Positions 32,758 through 42,767 of a stretch of DNA of 44,970 nt are shown here, piece by piece (positions within the stretch are counted from its first letter, which is position 1; each line of letters begins with the position of its first letter). Under the pieces are notes generated by a model. That model worked only from the letters and a program-made list of their open reading frames with translations, was not told where the DNA came from and did no database searches. Location: positions 1-44,970 of the forward strand of contig JAFZWE010000005.1 of assembly GCA_017617445.1 (NCBI GenBank). The letters are read 5' to 3'. A program made the translations under genes and the position numbers. This stretch comes from Bacteroidales bacterium. Its GTDB lineage: Bacteria > Bacteroidota > Bacteroidia > Bacteroidales > WCHB1-69.

Positions 32758-34896
32758 TTAGTTTTCTTTCGGCTTTTCGTTCATCATCTTGATTTTGAAC
32801 TCCAGCTCCTTGATTTCAGCCTTGGCGGCGTCAATTTTTTTGGAGAACTCCGATTTCAGGAGGTCTGCATTCTTGGAGTTGGCGAAGAAACCGAGGTTGT
32901 TTTCCCAGATGGAGACGTCATTTTTCAGCTGGTCCAACTTATTCAACAGATGGCGTTTTTCCTTATCCAGCAGGCGGTCGGCATTGGGATCGCTGAGAAT
33001 ATTGTCAATACGGGAGCGGTAGCTGTCGCGTTTGCGTTCTTCCATGCTGATTTTCAGCTCGGCGAACCGTTTGTCGAGGGCCTCACGGTAGGCGGCATAC
33101 ACACGGTCCTTGTCCTTTTTGGGCACATAGCCGATTTCCGTCCATTCGCGCTGATACGTTTTCATTGCCTCCAGATTTTCGCTCTTGTCCTCACCGAACT
33201 GGTGGTCCAGAATTTTCTGGATCAGCTCCTCTTTCCGGCGGAGATTTTCACCTTCTATTTCCTGTATATTGTTGAAATAATTTGATTTGGCTTCAAAAAA
33301 GCGGTCGCAGGCGGCGCGGAAGCGTTTCCAGATAGCTTCGGAGTGTTTGCGCGAAGTGGCACCGATTTCCTTCCATTCTTTTTGGAGCTGAATGATTTCA
33401 TCGGTGGCGGCGCGCCAGTCGGTACGCTGTGCGATGGCTTCTGCGCGGATGGCCAGATTCACCTTCTGGTTGTAATTGTTCTGCTGTTCCTCCTTGATAT
33501 GTCCGAAGAAATCCTTTTTCTTCTCAAAGAACTTGTCCAGCGTTCCTTTGAAGCGTCCCCAGATTTCCTCGTTCACTTTCGGCGGGGCGGCGCCGAGGGT
33601 CTTCCACACCTTCAACAATTCGGTCAGCTGGTCGCTGATGGAATTGTAGTCTTTGGCGTGTTCCGCCGGCTGGGCGACACACTCCTCTGCCTTTTCACAG
33701 AGCACCACCTTGGCATTGTAGTTGTTCTGCTGCTCGGCATAGATTTGTTCATAGTGCTCGCGACGGCGCTGGTTAATCTGGTCGGAGGCATTTTTGAAGC
33801 GCTCCCACAGTTCCTCTTTCTTGTCTTCCGGAACAGGACCGATCTCCTTCCACTCGTTATGAAGATCCTGCAACTCTTTGAATGACTTATTGACAGACTC
33901 TTGCAACAGCAGTGACTCCGCAGCCTCACACAACTTGATCTTTTGCTCCAGATTCTTTTTCAAATCCAAAGTCTTGAGTTCCTTATTGATGCGAAGAATA
34001 TCAAAGAACTTCTCCACATAGAAATGATAATTTTGCCAAAGGTTATTGGATTCGCTTTGAGGCACGGGGCCGATGCTCTTCCATTTTTCCTGCAGTTCTT
34101 TGAACTTGTCGTTCAAACTCTTGAGGTTGGACTCGTTTTCCACCAAGACGCGCAGTTCTTCGATAATGGCTTTTTTGGCCTCAAAGTTCTGCTGTTTTTC
34201 ATGTTCAATATTCTCCAGGAATTTCGCCTTATTGTTCTTGAAAATCTGAAGGGCGTGGTTGAATTTGTCCTCAGCAGGGATGGATTCTGCGGTGAAATCC
34301 TCTTTCTGACCACCTTCGGCGAGAAATTTTTCAAGCTGTTCTTTTCTGATTTCTTTCAAATGAGAAATGATGATAGTGCGTAGCACGCCCACGCGCTGTT
34401 TGACCTTATTGTAATCCGGTTCGGAGGCCACGCGATGGAGCTCTTCAACGGCGTCATCCAATGCAAGCCCCTGATATTCAGCTTCAATTTTCTCAATGGA
34501 TTCCACCTCGTCTTCCGTCTCTTCCTCTTCCTGTTCGGCATCATTGCTTTCAGCGTTGACGTTTTCAATGTCCGCCATCATGTCGGCCACAGTGGATTCG
34601 GCCGCGGGCTCCGGTTCTGGAGCAACGGGGGTTTCGGATGCGGGTTCCGGGGTCGTTTCCTGAACAGTTTCGGGCACAGCAGTTTCCTCCGGGGCTGTCT
34701 CGGGTTCCACTGTCGGAGCGGTCTCTTCCACGGATGCTTCCTCAGAAATATCCTTTTCGGAAACTTCTGCCTGGATTTCCGTACTTTCTTCAGAAATTTG
34801 ATTTACACTTTCTTGGGCCTCTACAGAGGTCTCGGGTGTCGCATTAAGATTCTGATTATCATCAGATTCTGTGCGGAGAAGATCATTTTCTTCCAT
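32758..34896 (-). CDS. DUF349 repeat protein with acidic N terminus
   Basis: The 712-residue protein has an acidic, low-complexity N terminus (about 1-145, mainly Glu, Pro, Thr and Val). A long, mostly helical body follows with five DUF349 repeats, each marked by W-K/T-x-I/L-G-x-x-P/S and a downstream FxxAxDxFF-like helix. Examples are WKSIGPVP, WKEIGPVP, WKTLGAAP, WKEIGATS and WTEIGYVP. Coiled-coil propensity is high throughout. DUF349 proteins are widespread in Bacteroidota; their function is not established. It is first in the operon and has a strong predicted promoter. Confidence 0.9.
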   Translation of the reverse strand: MEENDLLRTESDDNQNLNATPETSVEAQESVNQISEESTEIQAEVSEKDISEEASVEETAPTVEPETAPEETAVPETVQETTPEPASETPVAPEPEPAAESTVADMMADIENVNAESNDAEQEEEETEDEVESIEKIEAEYQGLALDDAVEELHRVASEPDYNKVKQRVGVLRTIIISHLKEIRKEQLEKFLAEGGQKEDFTAESIPAEDKFNHALQIFKNNKAKFLENIEHEKQQNFEAKKAIIEELRVLVENESNLKSLNDKFKELQEKWKSIGPVPQSESNNLWQNYHFYVEKFFDILRINKELKTLDLKKNLEQKIKLCEAAESLLLQESVNKSFKELQDLHNEWKEIGPVPEDKKEELWERFKNASDQINQRRREHYEQIYAEQQNNYNAKVVLCEKAEECVAQPAEHAKDYNSISDQLTELLKVWKTLGAAPPKVNEEIWGRFKGTLDKFFEKKKDFFGHIKEEQQNNYNQKVNLAIRAEAIAQRTDWRAATDEIIQLQKEWKEIGATSRKHSEAIWKRFRAACDRFFEAKSNYFNNIQEIEGENLRRKEELIQKILDHQFGEDKSENLEAMKTYQREWTEIGYVPKKDKDRVYAAYREALDKRFAELKISMEERKRDSYRSRIDNILSDPNADRLLDKEKRHLLNKLDQLKNDVSIWENNLGFFANSKNADLLKSEFSKKIDAAKAEIKELEFKIKMMNEKPKEN

Positions 34897-34946
34897 AAAA
34901 AAACAGCGTTTAAATGAATAATAATTGGTTGTTTCTAAAAGGGCTG

Positions 34947-34976
34947 CAAAAATACATGAAATTCCGAAATGGCAAA
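34947..34976 (-). promoter_or_regulatory. Predicted promoter of the DUF349 operon
   Basis: On the minus strand TTTG (34973-34976) and TATTTTTG (34947-34954) are spaced by 18 nt, close to consensus. The box continues into GCAGCC, the same extension as at rpmH and rpmG. Confidence 0.7.
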
Positions 34977-35033
34977 AAAAAATCGCCCGCCGAAAAAGGC
35001 CAAAAAATCGGCTGACATTTCAAAAATTATCCT

Positions 35034-35041
35034 TATTTTTG
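35034..35041 (+). promoter_or_regulatory. Predicted -7 box of mutA
   Basis: TATTTTTG lies 49 nt before the mutA ATG, in the 193-bp gap shared with the divergent DUF349 promoter. No good -33 box is seen. Confidence 0.5.
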
Positions 35042-35089
35042 CCGCCCTTATTGTGCATTTTAAAATATTGAAAATTAAATAAATTAATC

Positions 35090-36931
35090 ATGACCGACGA
35101 AAAATTGTTCAACGAATTCAAACCCATCACCACCGAGCAGTGGGAGGAGGTAATCCAAAAAGACCTCAAGGGAGCCGACTACGACAAGAAACTGATCTGG
35201 AAAACAGATGAAGGGTTCAAGGTTCGTCCATATTATCGTGCAGAAGATTTGCAAAATATTGACTATTTGAATGTCCTGCCCAATGAATTCCCGTACACCC
35301 GCGGCAACAAAGTCCACGACAACAACTGGGAAATTGTCCAAAACATCAGCGAACGCTGTCCGGTCAAGGCCAACGAGGAGGCCCGGGCCGCCATCAAGGG
35401 TGGGGCCACCACCATCTCCTTCAACATGAAAGAGATCTGCAGCATTGAGGATTTGGAGACCCTGTTCCAAGGCATTGACCTGACCAAAATCGGAGTACGC
35501 CTGTTGCACGCCCGTTGCTATGTCTCCTTGATGAAAAATTTCATCCAGTATCTGGAGAAGCACCACATCGACAAAAAAGCCGTCAAGGGAGGCACTGGGT
35601 TTGACGCCATCGCCTACTGCCTGCGCAACGGAAAATTCTACCGTTCCACCGAGGACGACCTGCGCGAGGCCATTGAGTTGGTGAAGCTCACCGAAGAGAT
35701 GCCGGAATTCAAGGTGGTCAGCGTGCAGGGTATCTTACTGCACAACGCCGGTGCCACCATCGTGCAGGAGATGGGCTACGTGCTCGGCATGGCCAACGAA
35801 TATCTGGCCTTTGCCACTTCCAACGGACTGACCGTGGAGCAGATGGGCCGCAAGATGGACCTCTCCCTCTCCATTGCTTCCAACTATTTCATGGAAATTG
35901 CCAAGCTGCGCGCCATCCGCCTGCTCTGGACCACCATGCTGGAACAATACAAGCCCCAATGCGACTGCGTATATAAAATTCGCATCAACTCCATTGCATC
36001 TTCTTGGAACAAAACTATTTACGACCCATACGTCAACATGCTGAGAACCACAACGGAAGGTATGTCCGCCGCTTTGGGTGGCGCAGACTCCATCACACTC
36101 CAGCCCTTTGACGTGGCCTACAAAGCTGATGACGACTTCTCCCGGAGAATCAGCCGCAATGTTCAGATCATCCTGAAAGAGGAATCCTATTTCAACCAAG
36201 TGGTGGATCCGAGTGCAGGCTCCTATTACATTGAGAACCTGACGGATTCTTTGGCTGAACAGGCCTGGAACCTGTTCCGTGAGGTGGAGGCTGAAGGTGG
36301 TATGATCCAAGCTGTTCTGGCTGGAAAAGTGAAAGCCGCGGTGGAGGAAAGCTGCAACAAACGGAACATGAATATCGCGACAAGAAAATATATTCTACTG
36401 GGTACCAACCAGTTCCCCAATATCAATGAGGCCATGTTGGACAAAATTGAAAAGCATGAAGAGGAAACCGCAGCTGGTTTGAGAAACTACCGCGGGGCGG
36501 CCGCCTTTGAGGAGCTGCGCCTCACCACAGAGAAATATGCCCACACCCATAGCCGTCCGAAGGTGTTTCTTTTGAAGATCGGGAACCTGGCCATGCGGCA
36601 GGCCCGTGCCGGATTTGTGACGAATTTCTTCGGCTGCGCCGGATATGAAATCATTGACAATGCCGGTTTCGCCACCGTGGCGGAAGGCATTGAGGCCGCC
36701 AAGGCCGCCAAAGCCAATGTTGTGGTCATCTGCAGTTCCGATGATGAATATGTCACTTACGGCGTGGAAGCTGCCAAGGCCGCCAAAGCCGAAGGCTTCA
36801 TCTTCATCGTGGCTGGCAATCCTGCCGAAGGGGTAGAAGAACTCAAAGCCGCTGGCACCGACGACTTCATCCATGTGAGAACCAATGTTCTGGACTGCCT
36901 GAAAAAATACAACCAAATCCTCTGCCAATAA
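35090..36931 (+). CDS. mutA: Methylmalonyl-CoA mutase small (beta) subunit
   Basis: The 613-residue protein has the MutA N terminus (FNEFKPITTEQWEEVIQKDLKGADYDKKLIWKT), a TIM-barrel part with VSVQGILLHNAGAT and RNVQIILKEESYFNQVVDPSAGSYYIE, and a C-terminal flavodoxin-like domain from about 490. The cobalamin-binding DxHxxG of the large subunit is absent; the matching stretch reads TNFFGCAGYE, as expected for the non-catalytic subunit. With MutB it interconverts succinyl- and methylmalonyl-CoA in the propionate pathway. mutB normally follows directly, but the next gene is a secreted peptidase. Confidence 0.95.
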   Translation: MTDEKLFNEFKPITTEQWEEVIQKDLKGADYDKKLIWKTDEGFKVRPYYRAEDLQNIDYLNVLPNEFPYTRGNKVHDNNWEIVQNISERCPVKANEEARAAIKGGATTISFNMKEICSIEDLETLFQGIDLTKIGVRLLHARCYVSLMKNFIQYLEKHHIDKKAVKGGTGFDAIAYCLRNGKFYRSTEDDLREAIELVKLTEEMPEFKVVSVQGILLHNAGATIVQEMGYVLGMANEYLAFATSNGLTVEQMGRKMDLSLSIASNYFMEIAKLRAIRLLWTTMLEQYKPQCDCVYKIRINSIASSWNKTIYDPYVNMLRTTTEGMSAALGGADSITLQPFDVAYKADDDFSRRISRNVQIILKEESYFNQVVDPSAGSYYIENLTDSLAEQAWNLFREVEAEGGMIQAVLAGKVKAAVEESCNKRNMNIATRKYILLGTNQFPNINEAMLDKIEKHEEETAAGLRNYRGAAAFEELRLTTEKYAHTHSRPKVFLLKIGNLAMRQARAGFVTNFFGCAGYEIIDNAGFATVAEGIEAAKAAKANVVVICSSDDEYVTYGVEAAKAAKAEGFIFIVAGNPAEGVEELKAAGTDDFIHVRTNVLDCLKKYNQILCQ

Positions 36932-36985
36932 CTTAAAAGCGGGAGGTTTTCGGACAACGACCACCTTCCTTCACACTCCCTTCCT

Positions 36986-39061
36986 ATGAAAAAAATTGCC
37001 AGCACCTTTGCATTCATATTGCTTGCCATGTTCGCCATCGCAGATAACAGCTATATCTCCAAAAACATCATCCTAAGGACCGTCAATTCCGTCCAGAAGG
37101 AGAGTCGTTTGTCGGGACAGCTCATCAACAGGGGGGTGACACAGGCCGCGGCTTTGTGGACAGAAGCCGACGGCACTGCCGAAGAGTTCACCGCTTTCTG
37201 TGTGGAGAACACCTGCAAAAACGCCGCCGACCGCGAGCTTCTTTTCTCCCGGCTGTGCGACAATTTCGAGGCCATCCTCGGACACAACAACCGGGTCACC
37301 ATCGAACTGAGCCTGCCCGTCCATGTGTCCGGCTACCCCTCCCTGCCCATTGACGAGCTTTTTGCCGCCTACGACGGACTCTCGCATTTCACAGATGACA
37401 TGTTCAACAACAAAATCGCCTTCATCATCATCCTGAATTTCCCTCACTACACCCTGAAGGAAAAAAGTGAGAATGCGGCCAAATGGAGCAGTCTGGAGTG
37501 GGGATATGCGCGTTTGGGCGACCTCTTCACCGCCCGCGTGCCCGCTGACGTACAGCAAAACATCACCGCCGCCACCACAGCCGCCGACAACTATATCGCC
37601 AACTACAACATCTGCATGAACAAGGTAAAGAGCAACGACGGGCAGCTATTCTGGACCAAAGACCTCAAGCTCATCAGCCACTGGGGATTGAGAGACGAGC
37701 TGAAAGCCGCCTACGCGGATCCATACAACGGACTGAAAAAACAGCAGCTCATTTATGACATCATGAAAAGAATCATTGAGCAAAGCATTCCGAAAGATGT
37801 CATCAACGGCACAAAATATTACTGGTACCCGTCGGCCAACCTGATGTATTTGGACAAAACTGGCATTATTGGCCCCACCGAAAAAAACGCCCGTTATCAG
37901 TATCTTTTGAACAACTTCAGAGCGGAAAAAGCCGCCGATGCCTACTATGCCGACAGCTCCACCTTCATCGACCGCCGCTTCAATGACGACCTTGAATTTT
38001 CACTGAACGACATTGAACGGCTGTTCACCGCATTCATGTCGGCACCGGAAGTGAAGCAGGTAGCCAGCCTGATTTCCAAAAAGCTGGACCGCAAGCTGCA
38101 ACCCTTTGACATCTGGTACAACGGTTTCAAAAACCGCAGTGATGTGAACGAATCCTCACTGGACGCCAAAACCCGTGCAAAATACCCAAACAAGGAGTCC
38201 TTCGTTGCCGATCTACCTAACATTCTGCAAACCATGGGATTCACACCAGAAAAAGCCCGTTTCATCTGCGAACACGTCACCGTGGACGCATCGGTTGGTG
38301 CCGGACATGCTTGGGAATCCCGGATGAAGAGCGACAACTCGCGCCTCCGCACCCGGATCGGGGACAACGGAATGGATTACAAGGGCTTCAATATCGGCAT
38401 TCATGAGTTCGGTCACAATGTGGAACAGACCTTCTCCCTGCACAACGTGCCCAACTATTTCCTGGCCGGCGTGCCCAACACCGCCTTCACCGAAGCCCTC
38501 GCTTTCACCTTCCAGCAACATGACCTGGAGCTGCTTGGAGTCAATGCACAAGACACCATGAGCGCCTACTACGACCTGCTGGACAACTTCTGGGGATGCT
38601 ACGAAATCATGGGAGTCTCACTGTTGGACATCCGCATCTGGCAATGGATGTATGCCCATCCCGATGCCGATGCCGCCGCATTGAAAGATGCCGTGTTGCA
38701 ACTGTCCAAGGATATTTGGAACGAATTTTATGCACCGGTGTTCAAGAGCAAAGACCAGACCATTCTGGCGGTTTACTCCCATATCATCATTGACCCGCTT
38801 TATCTGACCGCCTATCCTTTGGGATACCTTATCAGTTTCCAATTGCAGGATTATTTCAAAGACAAGGACTTGGGCGCCGAAGTGGAACGGATATACTCAC
38901 AAGGCTGCCTGATCCCGCAATACTGGCTGCAAAAAGCTGTAGGCACCAAGCTGACTGTCACTCCTTTTGTAAAAGCCGCCGCCAACGCCGCACATGTCGT
39001 GCAGGATTATGAGAAACAACAAGAGGAAGCTGCCAAAAAAACAAAAAAAGGTAAAAAATAG
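36986..39061 (+). CDS. Secreted zincin-type metallopeptidase (HEFGH)
   Basis: The 691-residue protein has a signal peptide (about 1-20, ending AIA-D). A HEFGH zinc motif at 473-477 and a downstream FTEALAF with Glu503 fit a gluzincin (third zinc ligand Glu, 26 residues on), similar in layout to M3/M1-like clans, but I cannot name the family. The C terminus is a lysine-rich tail (AAKKTKKGKK), unusual for a periplasmic enzyme. There is no T9SS sorting domain, so it probably stays in the periplasm. It ends 3 nt before gldF, so it is likely translated with the gldFG operon. Confidence 0.8.
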   Translation: MKKIASTFAFILLAMFAIADNSYISKNIILRTVNSVQKESRLSGQLINRGVTQAAALWTEADGTAEEFTAFCVENTCKNAADRELLFSRLCDNFEAILGHNNRVTIELSLPVHVSGYPSLPIDELFAAYDGLSHFTDDMFNNKIAFIIILNFPHYTLKEKSENAAKWSSLEWGYARLGDLFTARVPADVQQNITAATTAADNYIANYNICMNKVKSNDGQLFWTKDLKLISHWGLRDELKAAYADPYNGLKKQQLIYDIMKRIIEQSIPKDVINGTKYYWYPSANLMYLDKTGIIGPTEKNARYQYLLNNFRAEKAADAYYADSSTFIDRRFNDDLEFSLNDIERLFTAFMSAPEVKQVASLISKKLDRKLQPFDIWYNGFKNRSDVNESSLDAKTRAKYPNKESFVADLPNILQTMGFTPEKARFICEHVTVDASVGAGHAWESRMKSDNSRLRTRIGDNGMDYKGFNIGIHEFGHNVEQTFSLHNVPNYFLAGVPNTAFTEALAFTFQQHDLELLGVNAQDTMSAYYDLLDNFWGCYEIMGVSLLDIRIWQWMYAHPDADAAALKDAVLQLSKDIWNEFYAPVFKSKDQTILAVYSHIIIDPLYLTAYPLGYLISFQLQDYFKDKDLGAEVERIYSQGCLIPQYWLQKAVGTKLTVTPFVKAAANAAHVVQDYEKQQEEAAKKTKKGKK

Positions 39062-39064
39062 ACT

Positions 39065-39796
39065 ATGTTCGCATTATATCTGAAAGAGATCAAATCATTT
39101 TTCAACTCCATCATCGGCTACGTCATCATCGGGGTTTTCCTGCTGATGTCCGGGCTTTTCCTGTGGGGGTTCAAGATGCAGACCAACATTTTCGAGATGC
39201 GCCATGCCACCCTTCAAAGTTTCTTTGACCTGGCTCCCTGGCTGTTTCTGTTCCTGATTCCGGCACTCACCATGCGCACCTTCTCCGAAGAACGCAAGTC
39301 GGGTACAATGGAACTGTTGCTCACCCACCCCGTTTCAGACACACAACTGGTACTGTCCAAGTTCCTGGCTTGTGAAACCCTGCTGCTCATCACCCTGCTT
39401 CCCACCCTTATCTATGTTTTCTCCGTATGGAAACTGGGAGATCCTGTGGGAAACATTGATCTGGGAAGCACCTGCGGATCCTACATCGGTCTTTTCCTGC
39501 TGGGCACCATCTTCATCACCATCGGTATCTTTGCCTCCGCCATCACCCATAACCAGATTGTGGCCTTCGTGCTGGGAGCCACCTTCTGCTTCCTGCTCCA
39601 TTTCGGTTTTGAGTTCATCTACAATCTGGACACCTTCGGTAATTTCGGCTTTTTTATCAAGAAATTCGGCATCCAGCACCACTATTCAGCCATCAGCACC
39701 GGAGTCATTGACACCCGTGACATCATCTATTACATCACCGTGTCTTTCCTGTTCCTTCTAGGAACCCGCATATCACTATTAAGCAGAAAATGGTAA
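39065..39796 (+). CDS. gldF: Gliding-motility-type ABC transporter permease GldF
   Basis: The 243-residue ABC-2-type permease has six hydrophobic segments. The loop FLIPALTMRTFSEERKSGTMELLLTHPVSD (about 62-90) is typical of ABC-2 permeases and the overall length is that of GldF. In flavobacteria GldA, GldF and GldG form an ABC transporter linked to gliding; many non-gliding Bacteroidota keep gldFG, so motility is not implied. The ATP-binding partner is not in the window. The gene starts 3 nt after the peptidase stop and ends 14 nt before gldG. Confidence 0.92.
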   Translation: MFALYLKEIKSFFNSIIGYVIIGVFLLMSGLFLWGFKMQTNIFEMRHATLQSFFDLAPWLFLFLIPALTMRTFSEERKSGTMELLLTHPVSDTQLVLSKFLACETLLLITLLPTLIYVFSVWKLGDPVGNIDLGSTCGSYIGLFLLGTIFITIGIFASAITHNQIVAFVLGATFCFLLHFGFEFIYNLDTFGNFGFFIKKFGIQHHYSAISTGVIDTRDIIYYITVSFLFLLGTRISLLSRKW

Positions 39797-39810
39797 TTTA
39801 ATTTCCAGAA

Positions 39811-41625
39811 ATGAAGAAATCAAGCAGCTCTCAATATAAAAAATCGGCCATCATAGCCATTTTCGCATCCCTTGCCGTCATCATTGTTCTCAATGTAATT
39901 TCCTCTTACTTCAATGCCAAGTCTGACCTGACGCAGGACAAGCGCTACACACTTTCCAAATCCACCGTCAATCTGATCAAGAACATTGACGACGACCTGT
40001 ACATCAAATTCTACTTGTGCGATGAAAACATGCCAGTGGAATACGAGCCCATTGTAGAGCGGGCGAAAGACATCATGGAGGAGTTCAAGGATCTATCCCC
40101 CAAAGTCAAGTTTGAAATCATCAATCCTTTTGACGGCAAGAATGATGATGAAAAGAAATCCATCCTGTCGGAATTTGCGCGGAAGGGGCTCACTCCGATG
40201 TCGGTCAGCAAGCAGTTGCGGGCGGGGGAAAAGAGTTCCACCCAGTATCTAATTCCGGGTGCGGTGATTTCCTATAAAAGCAACGAGCGCGTGGCCACCC
40301 TCATTGAAGAGGATTACCGCCACTACTACTCCACCGAGGATTTTTCCTACATGCGTCTGGAGTACAACTTCATGAGAGTCATCGGTGCCCTGGTAAACCC
40401 GCACAAATCCCAAGTGGCCTTTATTGACGGGCATGGCGAACTGGATGTCTGGCACACCGCCTGGGTGACCGCCCAGATGGGGGTCAAGTTGGAGGACTAC
40501 TATCATGTGACCCGTGACTCCATCCACGGACGGTTGAACAGTCTGCGCAAAATTGCCATCGCCGACACCGCCGAAATGACCATCAAAGACCTGCGCAACA
40601 AGTACGACCTGCTGGTGATCGCCCAACCTACCCAATGGGTCAGCGACACCGACCGTTACATCATCGACCAGCACATCATGCACGGCGGACGGGTGCTCTG
40701 GCTGCTGGATGCCACCAACGCCTCCTTGGACAGCCTGGAGCGCATCACCACTTTCTACTCAGAACCCAACCTGGCCTGCCGCTCTCTCTCCAGCCAACTG
40801 TTTACCTACGGAGTACGCATCAATCCCAACCTGCTGATGGATATCGGAAGTTGCCAAGTCATCCCCATGAACAACGGGCAGACCTTCGCCTTCCCCTATT
40901 CTGTTAACCTGACCCACTTCACCCAACACCCCATCAACAACAAAATTGAGCAGGTGCGCGCCAATTTTGTCTCCTCCATCGACCTGGTGGGAGGCAATGA
41001 CGGCCTGAAAAAAACCGTGCTGGCCACAACCACAGCACAAACCAAAGTGAAGACCATCCCCAACTGGGTGTCCCTGATGGAGGGCATCAACAAGCCCAAC
41101 ATGGAGGAATACTCCAAGGGTGAACAACCCGTGGCCGTGCTGGTGGAAGGCTCCTTCAAATCAGCATTCGCCGGACTGCTCCCCCTTGAACTGGAAAACG
41201 AAGCCCAGTTCAACAACCGGAATGTCAGTCCGAACACGAAACAAATCTTCATCTCCGATGGAGACATGATCCGGAACTTCTTCAGCCCCCAACAGGCGAA
41301 ATTTGAAGACTACACGAATATGGAAAACAGCCTGATCATGTCAGGCATCTATCCGACCGGCTATGACATCCGAGCCAACTGGATGTACGACAATGCCGAA
41401 TTCATCCTCAACTGCATCGACTATCTGTGCGACAACAACAACCTGATAGATCTCCGCTCCAAAGTCATCCGAATCGGGAAATTGGATGAGAAGAAGATGA
41501 ACAGCAAAAAGAGCAAAACGACCTATGCCATCATCAACATCGGACTGCCCGTACTGCTGCTGATACTATTGGGCGTGACCCTGTACCTGATCCGGAAGAG
41601 AAGATATTCCCGCCGTTTTTTTTAA
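39811..41625 (+). CDS. gldG: Gliding-motility-type ABC transporter auxiliary protein GldG
   Basis: The 604-residue protein has a membrane segment near 13-32, a large periplasmic domain of the GldG/ABC-type uncharacterised transport type (SYFNAKSDLTQDKRYTLSKSTVNLIKN at the start, DGHGELD near 208 and NPNLLMDIGSC further on), and a C-terminal membrane helix (about 573-593) with a basic tail. This layout is GldG. It pairs with GldF; the substrate of the transporter is unknown. The DUF4340 protein that follows after 21 nt is a frequent neighbour. Confidence 0.92.
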   Translation: MKKSSSSQYKKSAIIAIFASLAVIIVLNVISSYFNAKSDLTQDKRYTLSKSTVNLIKNIDDDLYIKFYLCDENMPVEYEPIVERAKDIMEEFKDLSPKVKFEIINPFDGKNDDEKKSILSEFARKGLTPMSVSKQLRAGEKSSTQYLIPGAVISYKSNERVATLIEEDYRHYYSTEDFSYMRLEYNFMRVIGALVNPHKSQVAFIDGHGELDVWHTAWVTAQMGVKLEDYYHVTRDSIHGRLNSLRKIAIADTAEMTIKDLRNKYDLLVIAQPTQWVSDTDRYIIDQHIMHGGRVLWLLDATNASLDSLERITTFYSEPNLACRSLSSQLFTYGVRINPNLLMDIGSCQVIPMNNGQTFAFPYSVNLTHFTQHPINNKIEQVRANFVSSIDLVGGNDGLKKTVLATTTAQTKVKTIPNWVSLMEGINKPNMEEYSKGEQPVAVLVEGSFKSAFAGLLPLELENEAQFNNRNVSPNTKQIFISDGDMIRNFFSPQQAKFEDYTNMENSLIMSGIYPTGYDIRANWMYDNAEFILNCIDYLCDNNNLIDLRSKVIRIGKLDEKKMNSKKSKTTYAIINIGLPVLLLILLGVTLYLIRKRRYSRRFF

Positions 41626-41646
41626 TACATATATAATATAGTATCA

Positions 41647-42756
41647 ATGAAGAAAAAATATATCATCCTGCTGATTTGCTCCGTTGTGGCGGTGGCTGCC
41701 TGCGTGGTACTGATTCTTTACAAATCAAATGCTTTCTCCAATAAAATAGAATTTTCCGAAAAAATGTTCGCCACCCAAGATTCCGCCAAAGTCACCAAGG
41801 TGTTCATTGCGGACATGAACGGCAATTCTGTGCTGTTGCAACGCAACGAAAAGAACGGATGGCAACTGGACGATGGAACGGCCATCGTGCCCGAGATGAT
41901 CTCCTCGCTCCTGTCCACCATGATGAACATGCGGGTAAGCCAAACGGTCCAGCAAACACAGATTGAGAATATCACCCGCGTCATTGCTGTCAGCGGCATC
42001 AAAGTAGAGGTGTACGAGAACCAGCCCAAGTTCACCCTTTTCAAACACCCGTTTTTTGTAAAAGAGCGCAAAGTCAAGACCTACTACCTCGGTCCGGCCA
42101 CCCAGGACAACATGGGCAACTACGCCATTTTGGAAGGCATGGAAGAAAAACCCTGCATCATCCACCTGCCTGGATTCCGCGGTTTTGTATCCCCGCGTTT
42201 CTCCGCCCTGCGCACCGACTGGATCAGTCACCAATTGCTCTCCACCAAACCCACCCGCATCCAATCCCTCGTGGTGCGCGATTGTGAAAACGAAGCGGAA
42301 AGCTTTTCCATCCAAAAAGTGGATGAATTACACTATGACCTTTTTGATGCCAACCAAAACAAAATTCCCGTATATGACACCACCCGACTTCTGAACCTGT
42401 TGGCAGAATTCCGGGACAAAAAATTTGAATCTATCTCCCAAATTTCTTCTGAAGAAAAAGACAAAGTACTGAAAAACAATCTGTTTAAATCCATCACCCT
42501 GACAGATATCAACGGAAAAACGGTCAAGCTGGACTGCTACCACATGGATAGTGAATATGATTATTATGACAATGAAAGTGGGGACAAATTGACCGACATT
42601 GAATACCTGTACAACCGCGACCGGTTCTATGCCACCCTGAATGGAGATCCCTCCACTCTCTACTGTCTGCAATATTTCGGCTTTGACCGCATTGTACAAC
42701 CCCTCTCCTATTTGCTGGAAAGATACCAACCAAAAACTGAAATTAGTAATAAGTAA
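41647..42756 (+). CDS. DUF4340-like membrane-anchored envelope protein
   Basis: The 369-residue protein has one N-terminal membrane segment (about 5-25) and no further one. The outer part has repeated beta-rich units, e.g. VFIADMNGNSVLLQRNEKNGWQLDDG, and SLVVRDCENEAESFSIQKVDELHYDL, as in DUF4340 proteins that follow gldF/gldG-type or ABC-2 export genes. It may be the third, periplasmic part of the transporter (inference). The function is unknown. It lies 21 nt after gldG and 11 nt before the TraB/GumN gene. Confidence 0.75.
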   Translation: MKKKYIILLICSVVAVAACVVLILYKSNAFSNKIEFSEKMFATQDSAKVTKVFIADMNGNSVLLQRNEKNGWQLDDGTAIVPEMISSLLSTMMNMRVSQTVQQTQIENITRVIAVSGIKVEVYENQPKFTLFKHPFFVKERKVKTYYLGPATQDNMGNYAILEGMEEKPCIIHLPGFRGFVSPRFSALRTDWISHQLLSTKPTRIQSLVVRDCENEAESFSIQKVDELHYDLFDANQNKIPVYDTTRLLNLLAEFRDKKFESISQISSEEKDKVLKNNLFKSITLTDINGKTVKLDCYHMDSEYDYYDNESGDKLTDIEYLYNRDRFYATLNGDPSTLYCLQYFGFDRIVQPLSYLLERYQPKTEISNK

Positions 42757-42767
42757 AACAATAAATT

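Noticed and set aside
39065-41625. Evidence for gliding motility from gldF and gldG
   Set aside because: Both genes also occur in non-gliding members, and no gldJ, gldK-N, sprA or gldA is in the window.
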